The position numbers and the translations under genes were made by a program. From UBA4615 sp046046245 (GTDB lineage Bacteria > Pseudomonadota > Gammaproteobacteria > Burkholderiales > Burkholderiaceae_E), in contig JBJOKE010000091.1 of the NCBI GenBank assembly GCA_046046245.1, positions 93,039-157,038 of the forward strand: a stretch of DNA of 64,000 nucleotides, read 5' to 3'. Below are positions 57,209 to 64,000 of the stretch, one piece after another. Within the stretch, counting starts at the first letter, position 1, and every line of letters starts with the position of its first letter. The notes under the pieces were generated by a model, which did no database searches, was not told the DNA's origin, and saw only the letters and a program-made list of their open reading frames with translations.

Positions 57209-58015
57209 GTGTCCAGGCTCGGTCGGTTTCTCTCTGCCCTCGTCCCGATGGCGCTGTGCGTCGTCGGTTCGCTGCTCCCGCCGGACGTCCACGCGCAGAC
57301 CCGATCGCGGCTGCAGACCATCCTCGAGCGCGGCACGCTGCGCGTGGGCACGACCGGGGACTTCAATCCGATGTCGGTGCGCGATCCGGCCACCAACAGC
57401 TACCGCGGCTTCGACATCGAGGCGATGGAGACGCTGGCCCGGGACATGGGGGTGAAGATCGAGTTCGTGGCCACCGAGTGGGCGACGCTCGTGCCCGGGC
57501 TCACCGCGGACCGCTATGACATCTTCGCGGGCGGCTCGTCGCTGAACATGGCCCGGGCCCGCACCGTCGCGTTCACCGATCCGTACATGGAGGTCGGTAC
57601 GGTGCCGGTGGTCCAGCGCGCGAGTGCCGAACGCTTCAAGGACTGGTCGAGCATCAACCAGAAGGGCGTCAACGTCGCGGTGCTGCTGGGGACGGTGTTC
57701 GAGGAGCAGGCCAAGGCGCACTTCCCGAACGCGACCGTCCGGTCGGTCGAGAAGCCGGCCACCGGCTACCAGGAGGTGCTGGCCAATCGCGCCCAGGTGA
57801 CGCTGACCAGCAACATCGAGGCGGCGAGCCTCGTGAAGAACTATCCGAACCTGGCGGTGGTCGGGACCCGTACCGACATGCGCAACAAGCGGCCGTTCGC
57901 ATATCCGGTCCCGCAGGGTGACGCCACCTGGGTGATCTTCCTCAACAACTGGATCGCGCTGAAGAAGTCCGAGGGCTTCTTCGACGCGCTCGAGGCGAAG
58001 CACTTCGGGCGCTGA
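57209..58015 (+). CDS. Amino-acid-type ABC transporter substrate-binding protein
   Basis: 268 residues from GTG 57209 (TTCCGGAGGCG ribosome site). A signal peptide ends near VHA (about residue 29). The type II binding fold of the amino-acid family is clear: RGTLRVGTTGDFNPMSVRDP, FDIEAMETLARDMGVKIEFV and FAGGSSLNMARARTVAFTDPY. It is similar to polar amino acid or cyclohexadienyl-dehydratase-like binding proteins. Its permease is encoded 37 bases downstream. No ATPase gene is nearby. Confidence 0.92.
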   Translation: MSRLGRFLSALVPMALCVVGSLLPPDVHAQTRSRLQTILERGTLRVGTTGDFNPMSVRDPATNSYRGFDIEAMETLARDMGVKIEFVATEWATLVPGLTADRYDIFAGGSSLNMARARTVAFTDPYMEVGTVPVVQRASAERFKDWSSINQKGVNVAVLLGTVFEEQAKAHFPNATVRSVEKPATGYQEVLANRAQVTLTSNIEAASLVKNYPNLAVVGTRTDMRNKRPFAYPVPQGDATWVIFLNNWIALKKSEGFFDALEAKHFGR

Positions 58016-58052
58016 TCGAATCGGCGGCCGGCCCGTCCGTGCGGAGCTGCGC

Positions 58053-58832
58053 ATGACCGGCGGGTCTGTCCGCCGGGCGGTGACGATCACGCTGTGCGTG
58101 CTGCCTGCGCTCGCGCTGGCGGGCTGCGCGAAGACCGACTACACCTGGGGCTGGTACGTCGTCGATCCCTGGCACCCGAAGGGCGCCAGCAACCTGCGCT
58201 TCCTGCTCTCGGGGCTGTGGGCGACGGTGTCGATCTCGCTGTGCGCGATCGCACTGTCGGTGGTGCTCGGCCTGCTGCTGGCGGTGGCCGGAATGATGCG
58301 CCACCCGCTGGCACGCGCCGTCAACCGCGGCTATGTCGAGGTGTTCCGGGCGATCCCGCTGCTGGTGCTGCTGTTATGGGTGTACTACGGCCTTCCGGTC
58401 CTGCTGGGTGTGCAGTTCGGCGTGTTCGTGGCCGGCGTGCTGACGCTCGCGATGTCGGACGCCGCGTTCGAGGCCGAGGTGTTCCGCGCGGGCATCCAGT
58501 CCGTGCCGCGCGGGCAGCTGGAGGCCGCCGACGCGCTCGGGCTGACCTGGGCGCAGCGCTTCCGGCTGGTGGTGATGCCACAGGCAATCCGCTCGATTCT
58601 TCCGGCACTCGGGAACCAGTTCGTCTACGTGATGAAGATGAGCTCGCTGGTCTCGGTGGTCGGCTACCAGGAACTGACGCGACGCGCCAACGAGCTCAAC
58701 GTCAGCGAGTACCGGCCGCTCGAGATCTACACGCTGCTGGTGCTCGAATATCTCGTGCTGATCCTGGTGGTCTCATGGGGTGTGCGCCGGCTCGAACGAC
58801 GTCTGGCCCGCGCGACGCCGCAGGCCGCCTGA
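58053..58832 (+). CDS. Amino-acid-type ABC transporter permease with a lipoprotein-like N-terminus
   Basis: 259 residues. The permease core (about 45-250) has five membrane segments and the coupling loop EAADALGLTWAQRFRLVVMPQ typical of the HisM/GlnP family. Unusually, the first about 25 residues resemble a lipoprotein signal with a lipobox (ALALAGC), followed by KTDYTWGWYVVDPWHPKGA, a periplasmic-looking segment. The gene would then have its N-terminus cleaved and lipid-anchored, or the signal is simply the first helix. The ATPase is missing from the operon, so it must be supplied by another locus. Confidence 0.9.
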   Translation: MTGGSVRRAVTITLCVLPALALAGCAKTDYTWGWYVVDPWHPKGASNLRFLLSGLWATVSISLCAIALSVVLGLLLAVAGMMRHPLARAVNRGYVEVFRAIPLLVLLLWVYYGLPVLLGVQFGVFVAGVLTLAMSDAAFEAEVFRAGIQSVPRGQLEAADALGLTWAQRFRLVVMPQAIRSILPALGNQFVYVMKMSSLVSVVGYQELTRRANELNVSEYRPLEIYTLLVLEYLVLILVVSWGVRRLERRLARATPQAA

Positions 58833-58850
58833 GAACCCTGCGGAGCGACC

Positions 58851-59498
58851 GTGATCCTGTACGCCACGCCGCTGTCGAGCTACAGCGCCAAGACCCGCAT
58901 CGTGCTGCTCGCCAAGGGCATCGACTTCGAGGAACGCGAGCCGCCAGGTGGCTACCGATCCGAGGACTACCGCCGGATCGTGCCGCTGGGGACCGTGCCG
59001 GCCCTGGTCGACGGCGATCTGGTGCTCTCGGAGTCCGAGGTGATCCACGAGTATCTCGAGGAGTGTCGCCCGTCGCCGTCGCTGCTGCCCGGCTCGCCCT
59101 CGCAGCGTGCCCGCATCCGGCTGCTGGCGCGTTTCCACGACCTGCACCTGGAGCCGGTGGTGCGCCGCATGTTCCCGCATGTGCGGCGCGATGCCGCCGA
59201 ACCCGAGGCGGTCGCCGCGCTCGCCGAGGCCTTCGAGGCGCGGCTCGCGCAGCTGGTCTCGCTCGCGACGCCCGGTCCGTGGCTGGCTGGCGATGCGCTG
59301 ACGCTCGCCGACTGCGGGCACGCGGTCTCGATCCCGCTCGGCCTGCGGCTGGCGGAGGCGCTGGGCCGTCCGGCGGACCTGCCCGCCGCGCTGCAGCCCT
59401 GGGCGCGAGCCTGTGCCGCGCATCCGGCCGTCGCCGCGTCGCTCGCCCCGTGGCGGTCTGCGACCGAGGCCTGGATCCGCTCGCGGATGGCAGGCTGA
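58851..59498 (+). CDS. Glutathione S-transferase
   Basis: 215 residues from GTG 58851. The thioredoxin-like N-domain starts YATPLSSYSAKTRIVLLAKG, with the active Ser (PLSSYSAK) in place of the more usual Tyr, and the glutathione loop VPALVDGDLVLSESEVIHEYL is complete. The C-terminal helical domain contains GDALTLADCGHAV. It fits the proteobacterial zeta/maleylacetoacetate-like or beta-type enzymes; which is uncertain. It follows the permease gene by 18 bases and should be in the same operon, perhaps for detoxifying or isomerising the imported compound. Confidence 0.9.
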   Translation: MILYATPLSSYSAKTRIVLLAKGIDFEEREPPGGYRSEDYRRIVPLGTVPALVDGDLVLSESEVIHEYLEECRPSPSLLPGSPSQRARIRLLARFHDLHLEPVVRRMFPHVRRDAAEPEAVAALAEAFEARLAQLVSLATPGPWLAGDALTLADCGHAVSIPLGLRLAEALGRPADLPAALQPWARACAAHPAVAASLAPWRSATEAWIRSRMAG

Positions 59499-59544
59499 AC
59501 CGCCCCCGGACGAACCCCGAAACCGATTCGCGAGGAGTCGAAGG

Positions 59545-60156
59545 ATGTCCGACCGTGCCGGCCGCAGCCCGCTGCTCGACCCCGATTGGCGATACGTGGA
59601 GCACCTGTCGCTCGAGGCCTTCGCGCCCGGCGACTGGGCGACGCTGAACCTTCAGCGCCGCGAGTACCAGGGCCGCGAGCAGGCGCGCCAGGCGCTGCGC
59701 CTGCTCGCCGCCTCGCGCGACGACGCGACCTTCGGCTACATGGTGAACAACTACCGCCATTGCCTGCAGTCGGCGACCCTCGCGATGCGCGACGGGCAGG
59801 ACGAGGAGACGATCGTGGTGGCGCTGCTGCACGACGTCGGCTTCGTCGCCTGCCCGCCCTCGCACGGCGAGTTCGCGGCGGCGCTGCTGGGGCCGTACGT
59901 GTCCGAGCGCCATCACTGGATGCTGCAGCGTCACGCGATCTTCCAGGACGTGCATGCGCCGCACCAGCCCGGCGTGAATCCGAATGCCCGCGATCGCTGG
60001 CGCGGTCACCCGCACTTCGAGTGGGCGGCACGGTTCGTCGCGCGCTACGACCAGGCGGCCTGCGATCCGTCGTATGACGAGGCGCCGCTGGAGGTGTTCG
60101 AGCCGATGGTCAAGCGGGTGTTCGCACGGGCGCCGCGCTGGCCCAGGCCAGACTGA
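59545..60156 (+). CDS. HD-domain putative mixed-valent diiron oxygenase (PhnZ-superfamily)
   Basis: 203 residues from ATG 59545 (CGAGGAGTCGAAGG ribosome site). A set of possible metal ligands is visible in the HD-oxygenase order: His72 (NNYRHCLQSA), His96-Asp97 (LLHDVG), His107 (SHGEFAAAL), His130 (LQRHAIFQD) and Asp169 (RYDQAACDPS). The spacing His72-His96 equals that recalled for PhnZ. The residues corresponding to PhnZ Tyr24 and Glu27 read Thr and Tyr, so the substrate should differ from 2-amino-1-hydroxyethylphosphonate. It ends an operon with a transporter and a glutathione transferase. The family assignment is good, the oxygenase function is inferred. Confidence 0.75.
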   Translation: MSDRAGRSPLLDPDWRYVEHLSLEAFAPGDWATLNLQRREYQGREQARQALRLLAASRDDATFGYMVNNYRHCLQSATLAMRDGQDEETIVVALLHDVGFVACPPSHGEFAAALLGPYVSERHHWMLQRHAIFQDVHAPHQPGVNPNARDRWRGHPHFEWAARFVARYDQAACDPSYDEAPLEVFEPMVKRVFARAPRWPRPD

Positions 60157-60531
60157 GCGACCCGGGAACGGTCGGTCCGTTCGCGGACGCCCCCGCCTCC
60201 ATCCATCGACCGATCTCGCGTCGCTCGAGGCACGGCCGCTCGCGCCCGCGCTCGCCGCTTTCGCCGCATTCGCTGCATCCGCCCCGGCGATCCTGCCGCG
60301 GCGGAAGATCGAAGAGCCATTGGCACCTCGAGGCCGAAGCGCTGCGCGCCGCCGCGAGCACGGAGCGCGACCTGCCTTGCCGCAGGGCCCTCGAACTCGA
60401 TGCGCAAGCGGCTTGCAGTACGCGGACAGTCACCATAGCCTCGCCCTGCCGCGCGCTGGAGTCCCGCACGCGCTCGGCACACCGAAGGCTCCATGCCCTC
60501 GCTCGTTGAACACTCTCTCGCGAGCGCCGCC
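60157..60531. other. 375-base region without a gene
   Basis: I see no gene here. Apparent open frames are short and rich in Arg and Ala on both strands. The right end should once have held the promoter of the decayed DppA-type gene. Confidence 0.4.
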
Positions 60532-60778
60532 ATGCACGCCCCCCATCGCCGTACGATGCTCAGTGGACTTGTAGCCGGCTGTGCAGCCTCCGCGCTTGGC
60601 ATTCCGACCGCCGCCCTTGCACAGGCCGCGCGAGGCGGGGTCGTGGTCATCGGCACCACGCAGCGTCCCCGCCATGAACCTGCGCAAGGACGCAATGTTC
60701 CACGACGGACGTCCGATCACTTCCGAGGACGTGCAGTTCTCGGTCGAGGCGGTCCGCGACAGGCTGAAGAAGACCTGA
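60532..60778 (+). pseudogene. Broken peptide-type (DppA/OppA) ABC binding-protein gene
   Basis: ATG 60532 opens a Tat-like signal (HRRTMLSGLVAGCAASALG) and the start of the mature protein (GGVVVIGTTQRPRH). The match to the SBP_bac_5 family then jumps: from about 60674, in another frame, the sequence MNLRKDAMFHDGRPITSEDV and QFSVEAVRD corresponds to a point about 90 residues later. The fragment then ends at TGA 60776-60778, directly at the boundary with the antisense amidase fragment. An internal deletion and a 3' truncation have inactivated it. Confidence 0.75.
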
Positions 60779-60944
60779 TTGTGCCGAGGATCACCGCGCC
60801 GAGCGCACGCGACTGTGCGACCAGCGGCGCGTCCTGCGGCGCGATGTGATGCAGCAGGATCTCGGCCCCGGCCGTGGTGTGCATCGGCGCCGCCGTATCG
60901 ATGCTGTCCTCCAGGCTGACCGGCAGGCCGTCGAACGGTCCCCG
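60777..60944 (-). pseudogene. Amidase (GatA-type) gene fragment
   Basis: A 56-codon minus-strand frame encodes a stretch like the amidase-signature core: RGPFDGLPVSLEDSIDTAAP, then MHTTAGAEILLHHIAPQDAP and ALGAVILGT. The expected catalytic Lys of the Ser-Ser-Lys triad (usually V-K-D-N-I-D) reads LEDSID, with Glu. A TAG precedes it and the rest of the gene is missing on both sides; the serine-containing part is absent. It is a remnant joined to the DppA-type fragment. Confidence 0.7.
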
Positions 60945-60980
60945 CTACGCGTCGACCGACGCGGTAGCGCGTCGATCGCC

Positions 60981-61982
60981 TCAATCCGCCTTGATCCCCG
61001 CCGCCCGGATCAGCCGCCCGTACCGCTCGTAGTCCGACTTCACCATCTCGTTGAACTCGGCGATCGACATCGGGACCGCGCTCAAGCCGGACTCGACGAT
61101 CTTCTTCGAGATCTCCGGTTCCGCCAGCACCGCGTTCACTTCGCGGTTGAGGCGCTCGACGATCTCGCGAGGCGTTCCCGCGGGAACGAACAGCCCCTGC
61201 CAGGTGGTCATCTCGAAGCCGGGGATGGTCTCGTTCGCCGACGGTGTGGTCGGGAACGGCTGTTCGCCGCGCGACTTGTTGGTGGTCGCGAGCACCTTGA
61301 GCTTGCCGGCCCGCACGTGCGGCGCGGCGCTGTTCGGTACGTCGAACATCATGTCGACGTGGCCACCGAGCAGGTCGGTCATCGCGGGGGCCGAGCCCTT
61401 GTAGGCGACGACGGTCACCGGGGCCTTGCCGTCGAGGCGGATGGTCTCGCACGCGAGCTGCAGCACGGTGGAGGCACCCCATGCGCAGCGCACCGAATCC
61501 GGTTTCGCGCGGGCGGCGGCGATCGCCTCGCCGAGCGTGTTCGGCGCGAACGACGGATGCGCGACCAGCACGATCTGGATGGTGACCAGCTGGCCGACAC
61601 CCACCAGGTCCTTCAGCGGGTCGTAGTTCAGCTTGTACAGGTGCGGGTTGGTCACCATGCCGGCGACACCCATCACCATCGTGTAGCCGTCGGGCGCGGA
61701 CCTGGCCGCGGCCTCGTAGCCGATGTTGCTCGCCGCGCCCGGCCGGTTCTCGATCACCACCGGCTGGCCGAGGCGCTCGGCCAGCCGCGGCGCGATCATC
61801 CGGGCGTTGATGTCGGCGGGGCCGCCCGGCGGGAACGGGATGATCCAGCGGATGGGCTTCGACGGCCAGGCCTGTGCGTGGACCGCGGACGGAGCGGCGA
61901 ACAGGCCGGCGGCCAGCAGCAGTGCGGCGAGCGCGCCGAGCAGTACGCCGCGTCGCGCGGCGGGGCGGGAAAGGTTCGACAT
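60981..61982 (-). CDS. Tripartite tricarboxylate transporter (Bug-family) receptor
   Basis: 333 residues from ATG 61982. A signal peptide ends in VHA (about residue 36). The Bug core is complete: KPIRWIIPFPPGGPADINAR, ENRPGAASNIGYEAAA, VAYKGSAPAMTDLLGGHVDM and the C-terminal AEFNEMVKSDYERYGRLIRA. Bug proteins bind carboxylates or aromatic acids in the periplasm. It is encoded two bases downstream of the Rieske oxygenase gene with no TctAB membrane genes nearby, the usual orphan pattern in Burkholderiales; its ligand is probably the oxygenase substrate. Confidence 0.95.
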   Translation of the reverse strand: MSNLSRPAARRGVLLGALAALLLAAGLFAAPSAVHAQAWPSKPIRWIIPFPPGGPADINARMIAPRLAERLGQPVVIENRPGAASNIGYEAAARSAPDGYTMVMGVAGMVTNPHLYKLNYDPLKDLVGVGQLVTIQIVLVAHPSFAPNTLGEAIAAARAKPDSVRCAWGASTVLQLACETIRLDGKAPVTVVAYKGSAPAMTDLLGGHVDMMFDVPNSAAPHVRAGKLKVLATTNKSRGEQPFPTTPSANETIPGFEMTTWQGLFVPAGTPREIVERLNREVNAVLAEPEISKKIVESGLSAVPMSIAEFNEMVKSDYERYGRLIRAAGIKAD

Positions 61983-61984
61983 CG

Positions 61985-63295
61985 TCAGGCTTCCTCGGTC
62001 TGCGCCGAGCCCTGCGCGGCGGGTCGGTGCGTGGGCACCAGCGTCTGCCACCGTGCGTCGCGCGGCAGGTTCTCGTCGACGGCGACGATGCGGGACACGT
62101 CCACGTTCACGCCGATCGGATCACCCCCCGCGGCGATGCGCTTCGCGGACTCGAGCAACTGCCGGCGTGCGCGCACCACCGCCTTGTCCGCGGCCACCAG
62201 CACCTCCTTGCTGCGGTCGGCGATCGCGCCCTGCGACATCGAGATCGCCATGTCCTCCATCGCGACTCCCTTGATGCCGCTCCAGTCGTCCTTCATCGTC
62301 TCGCGCCGCTGGCCGAAGCGGTTGTCCCAGGTGCCGAGGTACTCGTAGGTCTCGGGGCACAGCAGCTCGGGTTGGTTGCGCCCGCCGAGCTCGTTGAGCT
62401 TGTGCTTGTCGATCGGCCCGCCGTCGTGGCGGTAGGTGGCGCCGAAGGTCACGGTGCGGGTGTCGTTCACCGGGATCTCGAAGATCAGGTACTGCATCGC
62501 CGGCGCGGGGATGACTCGGGTGGTGGGCATGATCACCGGCACGACGCGCACGTTGTGCTCGCTCGGGCGCACCCCGTCGCGCGCGGGCAGCTCGCGCATG
62601 GCGGCGTAGTGGAAGCCGAACTCGGTGTCCTCGACGTCGAGCTCGGGCGCGAGGTCGCCGGTGACCAGGGTCGCGGGGTTGTCGGGGTCGTCGTTGGCGC
62701 GGAACTCGCCGGTCATCCACGCGGGCCGCGCGAAGTTGGAGTGCAGGATGCCGACGTGCGAGGTGTCGGTGCCGCCCTCCAGCTGCTGCATGTAGTTCAC
62801 GTTGGCGTACAGCCGCACGGTGCGCACGTTCTCGGGCGCGAAGTCGAAGAAGCGCCAGTGCGGGAACGGCGGCTCACGGTCCTTCGGGCCCATGTACGCC
62901 CATACGAAGCCTCCCGCTTCGCGCACCGGGTATGCGGTCGCGCGCACGCGCTGCCTGAATTTCGGATCCGGGTGGTTCGGCGTCTCGAGCAGCGCGCCGT
63001 CGGTGGCGAACTTCCAGCCGTGATACAGGCAGCGGATGCCGTCGGCCTCGACGCGGCCGAGCGCGAGCGACGCACCGCGATGCAGGCACGCCTCGTCGAG
63101 CAGGCCGAGCGTGCCGTCGGCGCCGCGGAACAGCACCAGCCACTCGCCGAGCATTTCCAGGCGCAGCGGCGCCTCGTCGGCCTTCGGGATCTGCTCGGTC
63201 ATGCAGATCGGGTTCCAGTAGCGCCGGAACACTTCGCCCATCGGCGTGCCCGGGCCGATGCGGCACAGCAGTTCGTTGTCTGCCTTGGACAGCAT
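61985..63295 (-). CDS. Rieske non-heme iron aromatic oxygenase, large subunit
   Basis: 436 residues from ATG 63295 (GGAGGAGACGAC ribosome site). The Rieske [2Fe-2S] ligands are Cys70 and His72 (EACLHRGASL), and Cys89 and His92 (CLYHGWKF). The mononuclear iron ligands His180 and His185 lie in EGGTDTSHVGILHSN, with the bridging Asp177 between the two centres. It belongs to the phthalate or phenoxybenzoate oxygenase-type group of three-component systems. No reductase or ferredoxin gene is adjacent. It is transcribed with the following Bug receptor, so the imported compound is likely the substrate, which remains unknown. Confidence 0.95.
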   Translation of the reverse strand: MLSKADNELLCRIGPGTPMGEVFRRYWNPICMTEQIPKADEAPLRLEMLGEWLVLFRGADGTLGLLDEACLHRGASLALGRVEADGIRCLYHGWKFATDGALLETPNHPDPKFRQRVRATAYPVREAGGFVWAYMGPKDREPPFPHWRFFDFAPENVRTVRLYANVNYMQQLEGGTDTSHVGILHSNFARPAWMTGEFRANDDPDNPATLVTGDLAPELDVEDTEFGFHYAAMRELPARDGVRPSEHNVRVVPVIMPTTRVIPAPAMQYLIFEIPVNDTRTVTFGATYRHDGGPIDKHKLNELGGRNQPELLCPETYEYLGTWDNRFGQRRETMKDDWSGIKGVAMEDMAISMSQGAIADRSKEVLVAADKAVVRARRQLLESAKRIAAGGDPIGVNVDVSRIVAVDENLPRDARWQTLVPTHRPAAQGSAQTEEA

Positions 63296-63625
63296 GTCGT
63301 CTCCTCCGTTCGGGCGACTATAGGGGCCCCTGGTCGGGGCTGTCCATGTGGCGATCCGGCGGATGGGAAGGAGGTGCGGCGGAGAACCTGGGCCCGTCAA
63401 GCGGCGATTCCCAGGTGCCTGCGATTTCAAGCGGCAAGTGGGTCCTTTCAGCGGGGTGGATCCAGGCCGGAACCGCGCATCGTGAACGATCGCAGCCCAA
63501 GCGGACCCGGTTCGGCAACATCGGCGGCCAGCGGATGCTCCTGCAGCGGCCGGATCGGACAAGGCCTGCGCAGCAAGCCATCAGGTCTTGCTGCGGCGCG
63601 GCGCCCTGCCGCACACGCCCGAACG
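63296..63625. other. 330-base region with promoter only
   Basis: Apart from the promoter of the Rieske operon I see no gene. A short perfect palindrome GGGGCCCC lies at 63323-63330. Open frames on both strands are compositionally poor. Confidence 0.4.
63317..63346 (-). promoter_or_regulatory. Promoter of the Rieske/Bug operon
   Basis: On the minus strand TGGACA (63346-63341) and TATAGT (63322-63317) are 18 bases apart, a good sigma70 pair. The expected start lies about 15 bases before the ATG, with the ribosome site GGAGGAG in between. Confidence 0.5.
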
Positions 63626-63763
63626 GAGCCCGCTTTCGCGAGTCTGGTCGCGCTGCTCGAGACCGTCCGGGTGTTCGAGAGTCGCCGTGCCGCCGAGCGG
63701 GGCGCCACGGCCGTCACCTTCGATGCGAAGGCCGCCAGACGGCTGGGGATGCGGCTGCCGTAG
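63626..63763 (+). pseudogene. PIN-domain (VapC-type) toxin remnant
   Basis: The last 46 residues of a plus-strand frame ending at TAG 63761-63763 read like a PIN domain with its centre missing: EPAFASLVALLETVRVFESR recalls the N-terminal helix region and RGATAVTFDAKAARRLGMRL is the conserved end with the Asp of the active site. About 80 residues between them are absent. No start codon, no upstream antitoxin gene. The family match is good but the short length makes it tentative. From 63764 to the end of the window (237 bases) I see no gene. Confidence 0.55.
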
Positions 63764-64000
63764 TAGGGATGGGACGAGCCGTCTCGCTGTGCGGACTGCA
63801 GCGTACCCGGCACGCGTGGTCAGCCCGCGTCGGCAGGCCTTGATCTGCGCCGAACCCAAGCCCGCCTCGCTCGCCCGTCGGTGGCGTCCCGGGACGTGGT
63901 GTAGAAAGCCAGCAGCAATGACGATCGGATCGTCCGCTCGGGTCGCTCTTTACGTCAGCCCAGAGCCGGCGCAGCCGGCAGCCTGACGGTTGGATTCTCG

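Noticed and set aside
63764..64000. Possible small genes at the right edge
   Set aside because: Frames on both strands are short and lack recognisable motifs or ribosome sites.

Overview
The window is about 70% GC, densely coded, and uses many GTG starts and 4-base stop/start overlaps (ATGA or GTGA). Its gene content suggests a metabolically versatile Betaproteobacterium, probably Burkholderiales. The clues are tripartite-tricarboxylate (Bug) receptors, a TRAP transporter, a Liv-type ABC importer, five AMP-forming acyl-CoA ligases, a DUF4148-like secreted protein, PsiE and FNR/Anr-type boxes. This placement is inferred from gene families; no rRNA or marker gene settles it. I found no rRNA, tRNA, CRISPR array, intact insertion sequence or replication origin.

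Left part (1-13 kb): a partial DUF2946 protein, a Nudix hydrolase, pyroglutamyl peptidase, a BciA-like vinyl-reductase homologue, a di-heme peroxidase-family lipoprotein, HflX and PsiE. Then comes a minus-strand operon: acyl-CoA synthetase, 2-oxoacid dehydrogenase E1-alpha, E1-beta, E2 and an acyl carrier protein. FNR/Anr-like boxes stand before this operon, before a mono-heme cytochrome c, and before an unusual flavoprotein that fuses a carotenoid-isomerase/desaturase-like half to a ferredoxin-NADP-reductase-like half. Together they look like a small oxygen-responsive redox and carbon group.

Middle part (15.6-39 kb): an ABC-2 exporter; a reductive-dehalogenase-like iron-sulfur protein with an acyl-CoA ligase, divergent from a LuxR-type regulator; an aldo/keto reductase; a PstS-like binding protein with a damaged 5' end, followed by a chemoreceptor; a quinone-oxidoreductase-like enzyme. 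A long plus-strand module then combines a Liv ABC importer (with LivM and LivG fused), a thiolase, an acyl-CoA ligase and two outer-membrane proteins, which suggests uptake, CoA activation and thiolysis of an organic acid. CBS, DsbA-like, DUF4148-like, metallo-beta-lactamase-fold and SDR genes follow.

Right part (39-64 kb): an acyl-CoA ligase divergent from a thiolase-fold protein lacking the catalytic cysteine plus a DUF35 partner; a RES/Xre toxin-antitoxin pair with a palindromic operator; a c-di-GMP-I (GEMM) riboswitch directly upstream of a sedolisin-family lipoprotein protease; a GntR/acyl-CoA ligase/MetE-like operon divergent from a TRAP transporter, PhyH dioxygenase and alpha/beta hydrolase; an ABC binding protein and permease with a glutathione transferase and an HD-domain putative diiron oxygenase; and a Rieske oxygenase with a Bug receptor. 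From 55.6 kb to the end these genes alternate with decayed fragments (Bug, IclR, DppA-type, amidase, PIN), so this stretch is being actively remodelled.

The strongest regulatory discovery is the c-di-GMP riboswitch before the protease. The best candidates for undescribed biology are the FNR-box cluster with its fused flavoprotein, the dehydrogenase operon carrying its own acyl carrier protein, and the cysteine-less thiolase/DUF35 pair.
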